From contig WOGZ01000099.1 of the NCBI GenBank assembly GCA_009733775.1, positions 1 through 64,000 of the forward strand: DNA of 64,000 nt, given 5' to 3'. Below the pieces are notes generated by a model. That model ran no database searches. It saw nothing but the letters and a program-made list of their open reading frames with translations, and had not been told where the DNA came from. The translations under genes and the position numbers were made by a program. This DNA is from Alectoria sarmentosa. Taxonomy: Eukaryota > Ascomycota > Lecanoromycetes > Lecanorales > Parmeliaceae. The first letter of the stretch is position 1; each line of letters starts with the position of its first letter. Positions 22,364-35,129 of the stretch are shown piece after piece.

Positions 22364-25041
22364 CGTCTTGGACAGGAAATAAAGACAAATGGAGCGCTAT
22401 GCTAGGGAAGGAAGTCGTAATTGTGCACCTGGATTCAAAATGAGGGTATCATCATGTCATTTATTGAAAAGGAAAAGAAGGAAGAAGAAGAAGGATGGGA
22501 ATTGCAACGCTGACAGCGCGCAGTCAATCTTTCCATTGCGGTTGTGTGTGGGAATGGTGGGAATGGTGGGAAGAAAGGCAGCCAATGAGCACGGCTGTAT
22601 TCCTAATCATATCAGCTTTGCTTTGGAGTTTGGTGCCTGTTTGCCAAGCTTATTGTTATTGTTATTATTATTACATTAATAAGTACATAGATGATAGTGT
22701 TACGTCTGGTCAAAGGGGCGCAGACCAAAGCATCCCAAGGCACGGGCCAGGGGTAGACTACAATTTGGACCAATCACCTCTGTCCGCTTGCCTCTAAATA
22801 GCTTAATCTTCCTGCTCAAAACTGTCCCGTCTTTCAACGCACATTTCCTGATCCTTGTTTATCGTAGCTGCATTAAGCTACAACCTTCTTCAATCCTGCG
22901 AACATCGCACTTGGAAGCTGTTTGCGCTCGGGGCTATTATTAGAATTGGTTGACACGCGGGTGACAGAAATCGTCGTACACTTCAAGAAATCCCAATATC
23001 CTGTAAACTGGCGTAAGTCAGTCAATATTACTTCAAACTATTTCCTTTGGCGACAAAGTATTTGCAACTAAGTAATATCTACAACTTTCACACCCAAAAC
23101 TTCTGCGTCAGACTATTTGTTGTCAAGTTATCCGGCTCTAGTGAAATTAGGGTGTACGACGACTTCTATCACCCGCGTCGTTGAATCTTTCGGGTCGGCA
23201 TAACTCTTACTCCTAGTGTCTTTCAATAGTGTACCCTCCGACGTAAGGTCAGCTCCTAAAGAAGCGAGATACGGTCTTGTGACTGCAATCATAAACGAAG
23301 CAGAGAACCTCTTCTACCACATGGCCATGATACCTCAAACCTCATTATCTGGGACCGATATCAAGTCTCATTGTTCGCAAGCTGATGACCGTGTTGCTGC
23401 TGTCATCGCAGACTTGGTACGCTGCATTTGCGACCATGAGATGAGTCAACGGCGCTTGACAATGTCCATCTTACTGGCCAGGGCAAGCCAAACCTGTTAA
23501 TAGCGAGGGGATGAGAAGCCCACGGAGCGAGAAAGATAGTAGCGTCCATCAAATCTGCAAATATGAGGGTCGCGCTGGTCCAAAACAGCCCATAGCTTGC
23601 GACAAATCCCAAATGACAGCCGTAGTCGGGGAGCCGGCAGCACCATCCTAGATGCCTATAGTCGTATAGGGCCATCTTTTTCAACAGGGACTTGACGTTC
23701 CTTTGAGTCCTGGACACCAAGATCTGCACCGTCGTGATGTAACAACAGCTTGCCGGCAAATACATCTCACTTGTAGATGGCAACAATCAAGGGTGTCTTA
23801 TCTTCTCAATCTTTCTTGACGTCCGGATCGCTCCGAGAGTGGCACTCCACAGCTGAGTAACACCAGCAAACGACTTTCTTGTTCTCTGTAGCCTATCCCG
23901 CTGAAAGTGGGCAGTGAGCGAGTGCGCTAGACGTCGATAGCCTTTTCTTCTGTAGCAAAATCTTTCACTGTAGGATGAAGTACCGCTGCTGGGTATACCA
24001 GATCAATAGTCATCAAGATCTTCCAAGATTCATTCTAATAGCGATAATAAAGTGGCTTCCCCGCCGTGTCCATTGAAATGCTCTTGAGGCCCCAAGTGCT
24101 ACGTCTGACAAGAGGAGGTCATGTAAGTGGTAAGAGGTCGATGGAGACATCAACTTCCCCGTAAGATCATCATATCTAGAGGCAAAGGCTCTCGCAGGTT
24201 TCGAAACTAATACGCCCGGTGGTCGACCCACAGCCAGATCAAAAGAGGTGACAGCCTGAAGCAAATCACGCCAGTAGTGAGCTCGACCAAAGGCACACGT
24301 ATGAGGGTCAGAAGGCGAATTGGCCAAAAGCCTGTTCGAAGGAAACACCCCCAAACGGAGGCCCTTGACATAGACAGCCGGCGCCGGCCTTGCGAAAGCC
24401 CCTTCGCCAAGATGAAAATAAAATACAAATCCATAGAGGGGGAAATGGACTCCGGTCGCAGGACACGTAGAGCCCACGACTTATCATCTGGAAGTAGTAG
24501 TAGAATTTAATAGCACAGACATGGTCTAGTGACGCGATCGAGTAGCACAATTAGACAGCGGAGCAGGATCGAATCGATGTTTGCAATTTACTATCTTCCG
24601 GCTACTAAGCTTTCTGCTTGTCTTCATTGACTTTGACTCTCCTCAAGAGTCCTTCCACCCACGCTTCTTTTCAATTTACACTCGCATGAGATGAAGACCA
24701 AGGTCGAAAATGAATGCGGTCGAGAAAGCAATGGCAATCGTGTGGTCAGAAGAGCCAAAATGGGCGGTGCGTCGCTTCTTTATATAACTAACTAGTCACG
24801 ATGATTATTTCCGATACTACCTGAACCGTTGCTCGAGCGAATGTAAAATGTCTTGAATATAAACATTTACGGGCGGTGCGGATGTGAGTGAAAGGAAGGA
24901 TGCGGGGTGAACGGCAGATTTCTGTGTTCTTTTACCGCCAAGACCACTCTCCGCAAAGAGAGCAAGTCTTGCCGAGCCTCGCTCTTATGTCACCATCTTC
25001 ATCCATTTCCCAACACCAAAATTTTGATTCGTACGGCCCTG
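22364..25041. other. Long intergenic region without a supported gene
   Basis: It starts upstream of the cytochrome b561 gene and ends upstream of the conserved 235-residue gene. The longest frames (minus strand 24013-24477; plus strand 23216-23500, which lacks an ATG at its 5' end) show no known domain and no convincing introns. A pyrimidine-rich stretch at 24905-25041 looks like the leader of the next gene. Confidence 0.4.
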
Positions 25042-25842
25042 ATGCTTGCTCGAACAGTACACAGGGCACTGGTGAGGCCCATCGCTGGGGTCAGCCGCAG
25101 GAGCATTGTAACAATAGAAGGAAATCCTCACATTGTGTGTTTTTAATGCTCCTACCATCTCCGACTGACAATTGGACCAGTATGTCTTTCCAGATGACCG
25201 AACAATCAACAGCCATATCCTCTCTCTTCTCTCCAATTCTCCTCCAAGAGCCGAGCTTGCAGTCGGCAGCACCACCAAGCTTCCCCCAACACCCGACTCG
25301 TTCACCGAGAACCACAGATTCCTCGACATCCTGCAGTCCGTCATCGCACAGCATGCATGTGAGGATGTGAATGTGCTGTCTCAAGCGCAAGCGATGGCCT
25401 CAACCTCCGGCTCAAGTCTCGGGTCTGGTGGAGCTTTGTTCCCACAGCAGCGGCAGAAGAGAAGGGGGACGGCGCACGGCGGTGGAGGTGGAACGAGGGG
25501 AGATGGTGCTGGGGGAGCTAGCAGTCAAGGTGGTGCCGGCGGCGGAGGCCGGGGTGGCTACATCCACGTTTATGACGAGAGGCACCCCCCCGACTTTGGA
25601 CGGATACCCGATCCGGAGGATATCTTCGGGAGTCTGGAAGTAGATGGGGAGGGAAAGTTTGTCGATGGACATGGGAGATATCAGAACTCTGGGAGCTATA
25701 GGGTTGTCACGAGGGATGGATTGTGAGTTCAAAGTCTCCTTGACTGAACTGTAGTTGATGAAGATCCAGCTTGGGTCTAAGTTCATTTCTACGACAAAAG
25801 TTGGTAGAGAGACTGAAGCTGGAGGATGCCAATTTGAGATGA
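25042..25842 (+). CDS. Conserved fungal protein of unknown function, probably mitochondrial
   Basis: Exons 25042-25134, 25181-25722 and 25770-25842 join to 235 residues. The N-terminus (MLARTVHRALVRPIAGVSRR) is basic and hydroxylated with no acidic residue, like a mitochondrial presequence. A conserved block PHIYVFPDDRTINSHILSLL crosses intron 1. The middle is a Gly-rich low-complexity stretch, then HVYDERHPPDFGRIPDPEDI and a C-terminal GLSSFLRQKLVERLKLED helix encoded by the last small exon. I recognise the ends as conserved among filamentous ascomycetes from memory but know no function. The last exon is inferred from phase and from the sense of the peptide; without it the protein would stop just after GGATTG. 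Confidence 0.75.
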
Positions 25843-27481
25843 CCAAACTCGCTTCTACATCGCTCCATCTGATTCCTTCTCGAGGCCTCATTAGGGAACC
25901 CCGGCATCCAACGCTCTTCCCCTAGCCAAGGCCAGGATAATTCCGCCAACATCTGAATCGAATGTGGTGCGGCCAATGGTTGAAGAGATAATTCGAGTCC
26001 ATCTCGATTATATTCATTGTTATGGGAAGTGCTGTGGTGGATGCGGAGATACCACCGAAGTCCTAAGCCTTTTACTTCGATATCTCTTGGTGGGCCAAGA
26101 AGTAGCTGTGTGGAGATCGGAACCTCCGAAAATGCAGCATCTTTGAGCCATCAACATAGTATACGAGGGCCAGCGTCCAGAGGTAAAACCTACCTTCTTG
26201 AAATGAATCGAATGGATGCTCAGCCGTTGTTAATCCTCGATGGATCGGATCATCAAGCCACTCGTACCCACAGCGTTTCCTCGGGTTCCTTTGTTGGCTA
26301 GCTACGGTGAATCACTCCCGCTTGGGCTATTTCTAGGACTCTCTGCGACATCTACTCGGGATAGCGACTGTTGAGCTAAGCAGATGAAGGCAAGCCTGGA
26401 TAAAATTTGGATGGATTCTGCTTCTGGAAACGTGGTTTTTGATGACTGCACGTCTGATCTCAGCGCCAAAGTGTAGAACAACTTGGCGTCCCGGTAGATG
26501 ACCACTCTAGGCTACAGACAAACTTTCCATGATCATAGGCACCCTCGGCATCACAGGCATCTTTTAGATATTCTTCCATCGTGATTTAGCGTGTGCAAAA
26601 CCGTCACAACTTCTTGGCATCTCGACCTAATCCCACTGGGTGTCAATGAAGCTCATAAAAAAAATGTCAACGTACGAATAAGACAGAACTATTGTATGAT
26701 TCTCGGAAGTAACATAACGACAATTTCTGAGAGAAATAGGCCTAAAGAAGTATTGCCGAGGAAGTTTCATGCCGTTGCAGGACAAATTCGTAATGCCAAG
26801 AAACTGCATCGGTATTGCACACTCTACTTAGAGTCTAGACCAATTCATGATCATGAGCCACAGCTATCTATCTGCCGATGTTAGGCCGTCGTCACTTCAG
26901 CCACACTGGAGTTTGGAGCTTCCACTACATGTTCAGCACGTTACTATGCACTCACCAACATACGTCACGACGGCCTCACTCAGACCCAATCAAACTGTGT
27001 CTGCCGCTATCTTGGATAGTGCTTCAACCCCGCTTGGAGTTACATAAGCCAATTCGGGAGACATCGCTCTGGACATCCGACAACGGATACAAACCTCTGC
27101 TTTGCACCTTTGGTGACCCTCTTCATTCCTACCCACCCACCACAACAAGTTTCTGACCACAACACAAGGCTGCATGAAGCTCCAGGAAATACCCACGACC
27201 CCTCTCTTGAAAACAACTTGACGACATCTTCAGGCGAAATAGCTTCAAACAATACTCATCCCCCCCTTCCAAACCGCGTCTCCTGAGAACAGATCAGCAA
27301 CATCTTCAGGCAATACACCTTCCCTTCCCTCGAGTCTGTAGTAAAGAGGAAATTCAGGAATATATAGAGCGATATAACGAAGCGCTGGGTCAGAGCCGTC
27401 TCCAGAGGCCCGTGACTGTGAACTCGAGCGAAGCTCCACAGCCCTCATACTTACAACATTAGCACGTCGCTTCACATCAAG
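25843..27481. other. Intergenic region upstream of the SNF1 kinase
   Basis: About 1.6 kb with no supported gene. The last 300 bases contain two related words (ACATCTTCAGGC near 27223 and 27300) and probably the SNF1 promoter and 5' leader. Nothing else is recognised. Confidence 0.4.
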
Positions 27482-30257
27482 ATGGCATCTACTTTTGACG
27501 ATGAGGAGCTCTCCATGTCCCTCTCTGGGCCTGCAGTAGAGCGTCGCAATCAACGAAATGCGGCCAGACCGAGGAAAGACTCCGATCAAGCTGCTAGCCG
27601 TGTAGCCAAGGTCCCTGCCGACCGCCGCATTGCCCAGCAGATAGGTGCATATGACGTCGTAAGGACTTTGGGTGAAGGGTCATTCGGCAAAGTCAAGCTG
27701 GCAACCCATCGCTTCACAAAACAAGAGGTGGCACTCAAGATCATATCGCGCAAGAAGCTCATTTCAAGGGACATGGCTGGGAGGGTTGAGAGAGAGATCC
27801 AATACCTGCAATTGCTGAGACATCCGCATATTATTAAGCTGTATAATTATCTAGGTTCCTGTTTGAATTAGAGAACATAGCTGACCGTTGTAGATACACC
27901 GTAATCACAAGCCCCACAGATATCATCATGGTTCTCGAATACGCGGGGGGAGAACTCTTTGATTACCTCGTCATGCACGGAAAGATGGCAGAGACCAAGG
28001 CTCGCCGCTTTTTCCAACAAATTGTCTGTGCTGTGGAGTACTGCCATCGGCACAAGATCGTCCATAGAGACTTGAAGCCGGAGAATCTCCTGCTCGATTC
28101 CAATCTCAACGTCAAGATCGCTGACTTTGGGTTGAGCAACATCATGACGGACGGCAACTTCTTGAAGACCAGCTGTGGCAGCCCCAATTATGCGGCGCCT
28201 GAGGTGATCTCGGGGAAGCTGTACGCTGGGCCAGAGGTGGACGTTTGGAGTTGCGGTGTCATACTCTACGTTTTGTTAGTCGGCCGCCTGCCATTCGATG
28301 ACGATTTGATTCCGGCGCTCTTTAAGAAAATCGCTACCGGCGCGTACCAGACGCCGCCTTTTGTATCCTCTGGGGCGAAGCATATCATTCATAAGATGCT
28401 AAAAGTCAACCCTGTCCAGCGTATCAGCATTCCCGACATCCGCCAGGACCCATGGTTCAACGAAGGTCTCGAGGATTATTTGAAGCAACCTGTTGAGGAG
28501 TTCATCGACACAGGAGTTGATCCAAACAAGGCTATAGATCCGCGATCGCTAGCACCTGGAGAGCCGCCGGCGGTACAGGAACAGATTCATGAGTCTGTTA
28601 TTGGTAAACTAGGGAAGACGATGGGTTATGCCAAGGACGATGTACAGGACGCTTTAGGCAAGGATGAGCCAAATGCGATCAAAGACGCATACTTGATCGT
28701 GAGGGAAAACCAAATCATGCAGACCAATCGTAAGTAACCCCATCCGTTCGACGTTGCATTACGGGACTGCCAGCAGTTGTGGGCCCGGCAGGTCCAGGCG
28801 AAGAGCGATTAATTACCTCAACAGCGAAACTCACCCACGCCCAAAATCTGGGCTTCCTCGCAACCTCACCACCAGCATGGAACTCGACGTCACACCAATT
28901 CTCTTCTCCAATGGCTGAGGCTGCCCAGTCCAACTTTGATAGCTTCACCGCCAGCAACAATCATCAGCAGCTACGCGAAACCCAGGTGGACTCAGGTACC
29001 ACATTGTCAGGTACTTGGCCTAAATCATATAACCAAGAGGCTCCTGTCAGCGCGGCTCGTGAAGAAGCGCCGGAAAAGCCCTATGTCAGCAAGATTGGTG
29101 TCCTTACTACGAGTCTACCCATGTACCACAATCAGATCATGGAAATGCGACGAGCGGATCAACGTCGTAGGCACGCAGAAGAGCAAGGCGAGCCTCTCGA
29201 GCCTGAGGAAATGGAAAAGCTGTCCAAAATGTCACTCGATGTCGGCAGCCGCCAGCAGACTACTGAGGAGCAAGCTGAGACTGCTCGCCGTCTAAAACCA
29301 CACTCTCGGTCCACCATTCAGCTTCAGACAATCACTGCCAACGCCTCCAAAAATCCCACAGGGGTCGTCATTACTAATCCCAAGACAAAGGGTAATCGGA
29401 CCAAATGGCAGTTCGGCATTCGAAGTAAAAGCGAGCCATTAGACGCCATCAAGTGTCTTTACAAGGCCTTGGGCTCAATGGGGGACTGTCAATGGCAAGT
29501 TGCGGAACTTCAACAGAACAAGCCTCGCGATGGCGCTCCTTACCCTGTCAACGTTGCTGGAGCCACTCATCTCACCGCGGCGGAATCTACGCTTTCTGAG
29601 AGTCCGGAGAAAGACAAGCACCATATGCTTGACGGCCGTCGCGCTCCCGCCAACATTCCTTCAGATTCTAGCGGCGATGATGCCGCTTCCGAAAGCGACC
29701 ACACTGAAGCCCAACCTTCCTACGAGGATGACTCGGACAGCGAGAATGACGATGATGTTGATATCAACCACTTTCCTCCTGGATACATACCCAAAGATCC
29801 TTGGTGCATCCATGTCCGCTGCGAGAAGAAAGGCATGTCCCCACCTGGCGGGATCAACTCCAATTCTGCCCGAAGCAGCCGTATCGATCTCAATAGCATT
29901 GATGGAACTGGACGTCGCGGTAGTATTCCGCTTGGCAGCCTGAGCTCGGCAGCTGGTTCCGTAACCAGCGTAGCTGGCACAGAGCATGTCACCGACAACT
30001 TCGACAACACTGCCTGTTTCGTCTACTTGGACCTTCAGATCTACGTCCTGGAGCTAGAAACCTACTTGGTAGACTTCAAGTGTGCAGGGTATGAGTCGAT
30101 CACCGGAGAACACAAGGTGATAAACAAGAAAGGCGAGGAGATCACAGAGTTCATTGGGTCCGGGTATAGGGTCGCAGACAAAGACGTCACCAGTCCTCAA
30201 CCATTCCTCGATCTCGCCAACAAGCTCGTCATCCACCTTGCGAGGGGCGGAGGATAG
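27482..30257 (+). CDS. SNF1: SNF1/AMPK catalytic subunit, carbon catabolite derepressing kinase
   Basis: Exons 27482-27840, 27894-28729 and 28774-30257 give 892 residues. The Ser/Thr kinase domain has the Gly loop GEGSFG (64-69), VALK Lys86, HRD (177-179), DFG (197-199) and activation-loop LKTSCGSPNYAAPE with Thr212 as the expected phosphorylation site. An autoinhibitory UBA-like region follows (PNAIKDAYLIVREN). The long C-terminal part contains KWQFGIRSKSEP, typical of the regulatory domain that binds the beta and gamma subunits, an acidic insert, and ends near LANKLVIHLARGGG. SNF1 phosphorylates repressors such as Mig1/CreA in low glucose. The second acceptor is a tandem CAGCAG, so 28774 and 28777 are both in-frame starts of exon 3 (one residue difference). 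Confidence 0.95.
28771..28776 (+). promoter_or_regulatory. NAGNAG tandem splice acceptor in SNF1
   Basis: CAGCAG directly precedes exon 3. With the phase-1 donor after 28729, the first acceptor adds Pro-Val-Val and the second adds Leu-Val before GPAGP. Both keep the frame. Confidence 0.6.
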
Positions 30258-30621
30258 ATGAATGACCGAGTGTGTTGACAAGCTTGGGCCGTATATCCAG
30301 TCATATTTTAGCGACAGGCGCTGGCGGAAGGGCTTCTTTGCTTGGAATCTTGCTAATTTTGTTTGCGTGAAAGCCACGATTCATGATCGGTCAAGATACC
30401 AAAACGGCGATTGTCTCGATATCCGTACACGAGCATTAATAGGATCAATCCCCGGCAAATATTCCCTAACATAGGTAGCATCGCAGCAGTAAGAAATCAA
30501 ATAAATTCCTCTCGATGAGAAGGCATTCGCTTCCGTGGGTATCTCGAATTCTACCGTAATCAGGCCTCAAGCAATCCCTCATCTCAATGTAGTACTCCTG
30601 TGCAACGGCATATCACCCCAC
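30258..30621. other. Convergent intergenic region after SNF1
   Basis: It holds the 3' ends of SNF1 and of the Cys-rich gene on the other strand. No gene is supported and no repeat of note is seen. Confidence 0.4.
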
Positions 30622-31277
30622 TCATCCCCTCCCTTTCCTCTTCCTCCCCACCACAACAGCCCTCTCCTCCCCCCTCCCCTTCTCCCCTTCCTCCTCCTCC
30701 TCATCATCCACGACGTCTACCACCCCACCAATCCTCCTCCTCCCTTTCGTCCCCGTCCCCATCAAATCCACCCTCCTCCTCCTCCCCCTCCCCCCTCCCC
30801 TTCTCTCCCTCTCAACCACCGCCACCCCCCGTCCCTTCTCGTCCCGCTCGTCCATTTCCCTCTCCTCCGCCTCTACTATCTGCCACCGCCGCTCCCTCTC
30901 CCTCTCCCTCTCCTCTTCTTCCATCTTCCACCGCCGCACCACCTCCTCCTCCTCCCGGCTAGACTCCATCCGGTGGAAACTGGCGTGGTGCCCGCACCCG
31001 TCGCAGTCAAAGGACGACGCCGCTTTCAGCGGATGGTTCATGAAGCGGTGGCAGGCGCACGTGCTGACGAGGGAGGTTTTTGAGCAGCAAGGGCCGCGGG
31101 GGGGGGGTGTAGTTCATCTGTGAAGGGGAAAAGGGGGGGGGGGTGTTAGTGGGTTTTGTGGATTTTGGGAGGGAAGAGGAATGGGGAAAGGGGAAAAGAG
31201 GGGGGAGATACCTGCGCCCAGATGCTGCTTTGTGGCTGTTGTTGTTGTTGCGGTTGTTGTTGCGGCAGTCCTGCCAT
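30622..31277 (-). CDS. Small conserved Cys-rich, coiled-coil protein; frame broken at a C10 tract
   Basis: Exon 1 (31277-31212) encodes MAGLPQQ, a short Gln-rich run and SSIWAQ. Exon 2 (31117-30622) should start MNYTPPP. It then carries GPCCSK, TCACHRF and FDCDGCGHHASFH, a likely zinc-binding set, then a strongly charged Glu/Arg-rich coiled coil and a basic tail. From the splice junction the frame runs into the homopolymer at 31098-31107 (ten C on the coding strand) and leaves the Cys-rich frame; nine or twelve C would keep it. This is either an assembly error in the homopolymer or a real indel. I recall similar proteins in other ascomycetes but know no function. Confidence 0.55.
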
Positions 31278-31946
31278 GGTTGGTGTGATAGGTTGGGTGG
31301 GTGGGGTTGATGGGTTGGTGTGATAGGTTGGTTGGGTGCTGGGGTTGAAGTTGAGAGGGAGTGGGTGGGTTAGGAGGGAAGGGGAGAGGGGGGTGTGTGG
31401 GCCATGGTATGCAATGGTGAGGTAGGGACTTGGCACAGGCAGGCTCTTAATTAACACGGGTGTGAGATCATCATCATCGCATGGCAGGGAAATAGAGCAG
31501 CGAGAAGTTTGCTGTATTAAGGAAGGAATACGGGGGCATTTTGAAGACTTGGACAAGAAAGGTCGGCACGGAAAAGTTTGGGTATAGTGTTATTTTTTAG
31601 CAAGCCCTAACCCTACTCGTGCATTTTAGAAGTGAGTCGATTGATAGAGAGAGGACATCTTTTATGTCTTCCATTTGATCGGATGTCGCTGGGTCTGGGT
31701 CTATTGGTGTCCTCGCTTTATCAAACGGCCCACCTCTGGAATGATACAAATGGTGTCCTCGCTCTATCAATCGGCTCGCTTCTGGAATGCACGAGTACAC
31801 CATTTACCCCACCAAAGGGGCAGGTAGGTGGTTCCCGACAACCCCCGTTTTAATCTCCAAGTCAATTTCTCTCTTAATCAAAACATACTTTTCTTTTACT
31901 GATGCCATTGTCTTCATAGACATTCAGCATATCACAGCCACTCAAC
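31278..31946. other. Divergent intergenic region with a short direct repeat
   Basis: It separates the Cys-rich gene and the alpha-glucosidase. A direct repeat built on GGTGTCCTCGCT and TCTGGAATG occurs at about 31707-31743 and 31752-31790. The bases before 31947 should hold the glucosidase promoter. Confidence 0.4.
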
Positions 31947-34081
31947 ATGTCAGAAGAGTGGTGGAAAGAAGCTGTGATCTATCAGGTAAGGATTGAGAAA
32001 CATCACACTCACCATAAGAGTCAACTGTCTAGTTTCCTAATATCATTCCCAGATCTACCCTTCCTCCTTCAAAGACACCAATAATACCGGCTGGGGCGAT
32101 CTCAAAGGCATCATTTCCAAAGTTGACTATCTCAAAGGATTGGGCGTAGATATTGTATGGATATCACCAAGTACGTCTCTCTCTCTCGTCATTTCTGCCT
32201 AATCTGAAAGCAAGCATTTCCATTCCAAAAAGTGTAACACACTCTCAATATAGCAAAATGTGTCTTTTCCTAACACCCTCTCAATATAGCAAAATCCGCC
32301 TTTTCTAATGTACCATAACTGTCAGACGTCTAACATTCGATCGAAACAAAAGTCTACAGATCCCCTCAGGCAGACATGGGCTACGACATCGCAGATTACA
32401 AGCTGATAGACCCACGCTACGGCACCAACGAAGATATCGACGTGCTGATCGCTGAGCTGAAGAAACGCGACATGAAGCTGATGATGGATCTTGTTGTGAA
32501 CCACACATCTGATCAGGTATTCTCAACTTACCACAAACCCTCGTACCACCAATAACCCCTCTCTCCACACACGCTAACATGCTGTACTATCAGCACGACT
32601 GGTTCAAGTCATCCATCTCCTCACCAAAATCTCCAAAGCGCGACTGGTACATCTGGAAACCACCCAAGGGACATGACGCCTCAGGAAACCCACTTCCCCC
32701 CAACAACTGGTCTCAGATCCTAGGCGACGCCAACAGCGCCTGGACCTACGACAAAACATCCAATGAGTACTACCTCAGCCTATTCACTCCCGAGCAACCA
32801 GATCTGAACTGGGAAAACCCTGATGTCCGCGTCGCTGTGCATGATGTGATGCGCTTCTGGCTAGACAAGGGCGCGTGCGGGTATCGGATGGATGTCATAA
32901 ATCTGATCAGTAAAGATCAACGCTTCCCGGACGCTGATGAAACGATTGTGAATGCCACTTCTGATGACTCGGCCGGCAATACGGGCGGAAGCGCGGAATA
33001 CCATCCTGGGTGGAAGTGGTATGTCAATGGCCCGCGTATGCATGAGTATCTTCGGGAGCTGGAGAAGGAGGTTTTGGAGCCGTATAAGGCGGTTACGGTA
33101 GGTGAGATGCCTGGCGTTAGTGATATAGATGAGATCATAAAGACGGTGGGGCAAAAGGATGGTGAGTTGAAAATGATTTTCATCTTTGATATCGTCGATT
33201 TGGACAATGTGCCCGGGCAAGGGCGGATGGCTTTGCGGAATTGGGAAATGCGGGATCTGGTGAAGCCGATTGAGAAATGGCAGACTGTGATGATTGAGCG
33301 GGAGGGATGGAACAGTGTGTTTATCGAAAATCACGACAATCCAAGATCGGTGTCGAGGTTTTGCGATGATTCTGATGAGTGGAGGGAGAAGGGTGCAAAG
33401 CTGCTGGCGCTCATGCAGACGACGCTCAGTGGGACCATCTTTGTGTATCAAGGGGAGGAGATTGGAATGAGGAATATGCCAAAGGACTGGGATGTAGCGG
33501 AGTACAAGGATATTGAGTCCATCAACTATTGGAATAAGAGTCTCGAATTGCATGGAAATGACAAGGACGCTCTGAAGAAGGCAAGAGAAGTATTGGACAC
33601 AAAGGCAAGAGACCATGCGAGGACTCCGATGCAGTGGGACGCCTCGCCTCACGCCGGCTTTTGTAGCGAGAACGTCACGCCATGGATGCGGGTGATGGAT
33701 GATTTCAAGACTGTCAACACCGACGTCCAGACGAGATTCAGCAGTGAAGACGATCTAAGTGTATTGCAGTATTGGAAGCGAGGTCTGGCGAATCGGAAGG
33801 AGCACGCCGATGCTTTTGTCTATGGCGGGTATCAGACGATTGATAACGCTGACAATGGGAGTGTATTTGCATACCTAAGAACGGGCAAGGGAAGCGGTCA
33901 ATGGCTGATCGTGCTGAATTTTGGCGGCACATCCGTGGCGTGGAGCATGCCGGAGGAGGTGAAGGTGAAGGGCTGGATGGCAGGAACTTATTTGAAGGGC
34001 AAACCGGACAAACCGACCAAGGGCGTCGTGGCGCTGCGGCCTTGGGAGGGCTTGCTAGGCATGTGCTCGGACTGTTTCTGA
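31947..34081 (+). CDS. GH13 alpha-glucosidase (maltase / oligo-1,6-glucosidase type)
   Basis: Exons 31947-31985, 32053-32170, 32353-32516 and 32594-34081 give 602 residues. It starts MSEEWWKEAVIYQIYPSSF, usual for intracellular fungal maltases, with no signal peptide. GH13 motifs: DLVVNHTSDQ (region I), GYRMDVIN with nucleophile Asp207 (region II), VTVGEMPG with acid/base Glu278 (region III), and ENHDNPR with Asp355 (region IV). The DxxxxI/N setting of region II and the tract HARTPMQWD fit alpha-1,4/1,6 oligosaccharide hydrolysis in the cytosol. Intron 2 (32171-32352) is unusually long at 182 nt and contains a 36-bp duplication. It is unrelated to the metabolite cluster. Confidence 0.93.
32241..32312. 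repeat. 36-bp direct duplication inside intron 2 of the alpha-glucosidase
   Basis: CTCTCAATATAGCAAAAT begins at 32242 and again at 32278, followed in both by a TCTTTTCCTAA or CCTTTTCTAA variant. Confidence 0.75.
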
Positions 34082-35105
34082 TGGACAGGTTTGCTAGCAT
34101 AGTCCGAAGCAAATGATAATACCTCTACCGTATCATAACCTCAATGGTTTAAAGACGGTGACAGGTAAGATTATCAATTACCGTTCAATATTTAATAACC
34201 GGTATCTACCTATTTATTACTATCAAATTCCAGATACTCGATAAAACCGAGAAGTGTAATAGTCAGTCAGTTTGAAAAGCCATTGAAAACCCGGGAGCGC
34301 TTGTGCCGAAAGAGGTGCTCGAAAGCCCCGAGCTCTTACTTTTGCCTTGTTTCCAGAAACCCTCGCTCTAATGAAGAGCAGACCTCCTCCTACTCCAACA
34401 ATAATCAGCCTTCTTGTTTAAAAAAAATCTCAAGCACTTTTTTTCAAGCTTCACACCCAACCCCAGTGCAGTGCTGAAGTATCTATCGACTTGCTGTTTG
34501 TCTGTCATTGCGAAAGAATTCGGCAAATTGAATAAAAGTCGCAAAAGTCAAAAGCCGAAAAGGGGCGCGATTCACATGACCTGAGACGGCAAAGCCCCGG
34601 GTCGGTACTCTCATCCATATAAATAAGCAAAGGTAAGGTATGGATGGGATGGCTAGTTGGTTAGTTATTGGCTGGAAGTTTCTATGATATGATATGATGA
34701 GAAGGGGGAAGGAGGGCCCTGCCCTGCCTTTGAGACCCTGCGAATGAACTTTTGACAAAGAGAGAGGGCTTATGAGGAGGAATTCAGGTCGTAGGAATCA
34801 AATAAATCCCGAAAGAGGGACTCGAAGCGACACTATGGAAAACAAAAAGAAAAATGGACACGGGTGTTGCGAAATGCGATATCGATATCGATATCGATAT
34901 CCCTTTTTTTTACCGTGCGGTTTTTTTAAAAAAAAAACCTCTATCTCATTGAAATTATTGATATTGGTTTGGAAGAAAGTTTTACCTCGTGCTTCTCTTC
35001 TCGCATTCGAAGTCTTCTGAAAATCTCATTATCTTATTTATTTTATTTTATTTTTTTCCGCGCAAGATTTTCAATGTCTTTTTTGTATTTTTTTTTTCTT
35101 TTTTT

Positions 35106-35129
35106 GTGTGTGTGTGTGTGTGTGTGTGT
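35106..35129. repeat. (TG)12 microsatellite
   Basis: This is an uninterrupted TG run in otherwise T-rich non-coding DNA. Confidence 0.9.

Noticed and set aside
23216..23500. 94-codon frame with a weak resemblance to a regulator C-terminus
   Set aside because: It begins with GTG rather than ATG, has no upstream DNA-binding domain within reach, and no supporting introns.
24013..24477. 154-codon frame on the minus strand
   Set aside because: No recognisable domain, signal or splice pattern, and similar overlapping frames occur on both strands.
30535..31083. Proline-rich 182-codon frame on the + strand
   Set aside because: It is the antisense of the Glu/Arg-rich coiled coil and Cys-rich exon of the minus-strand gene.
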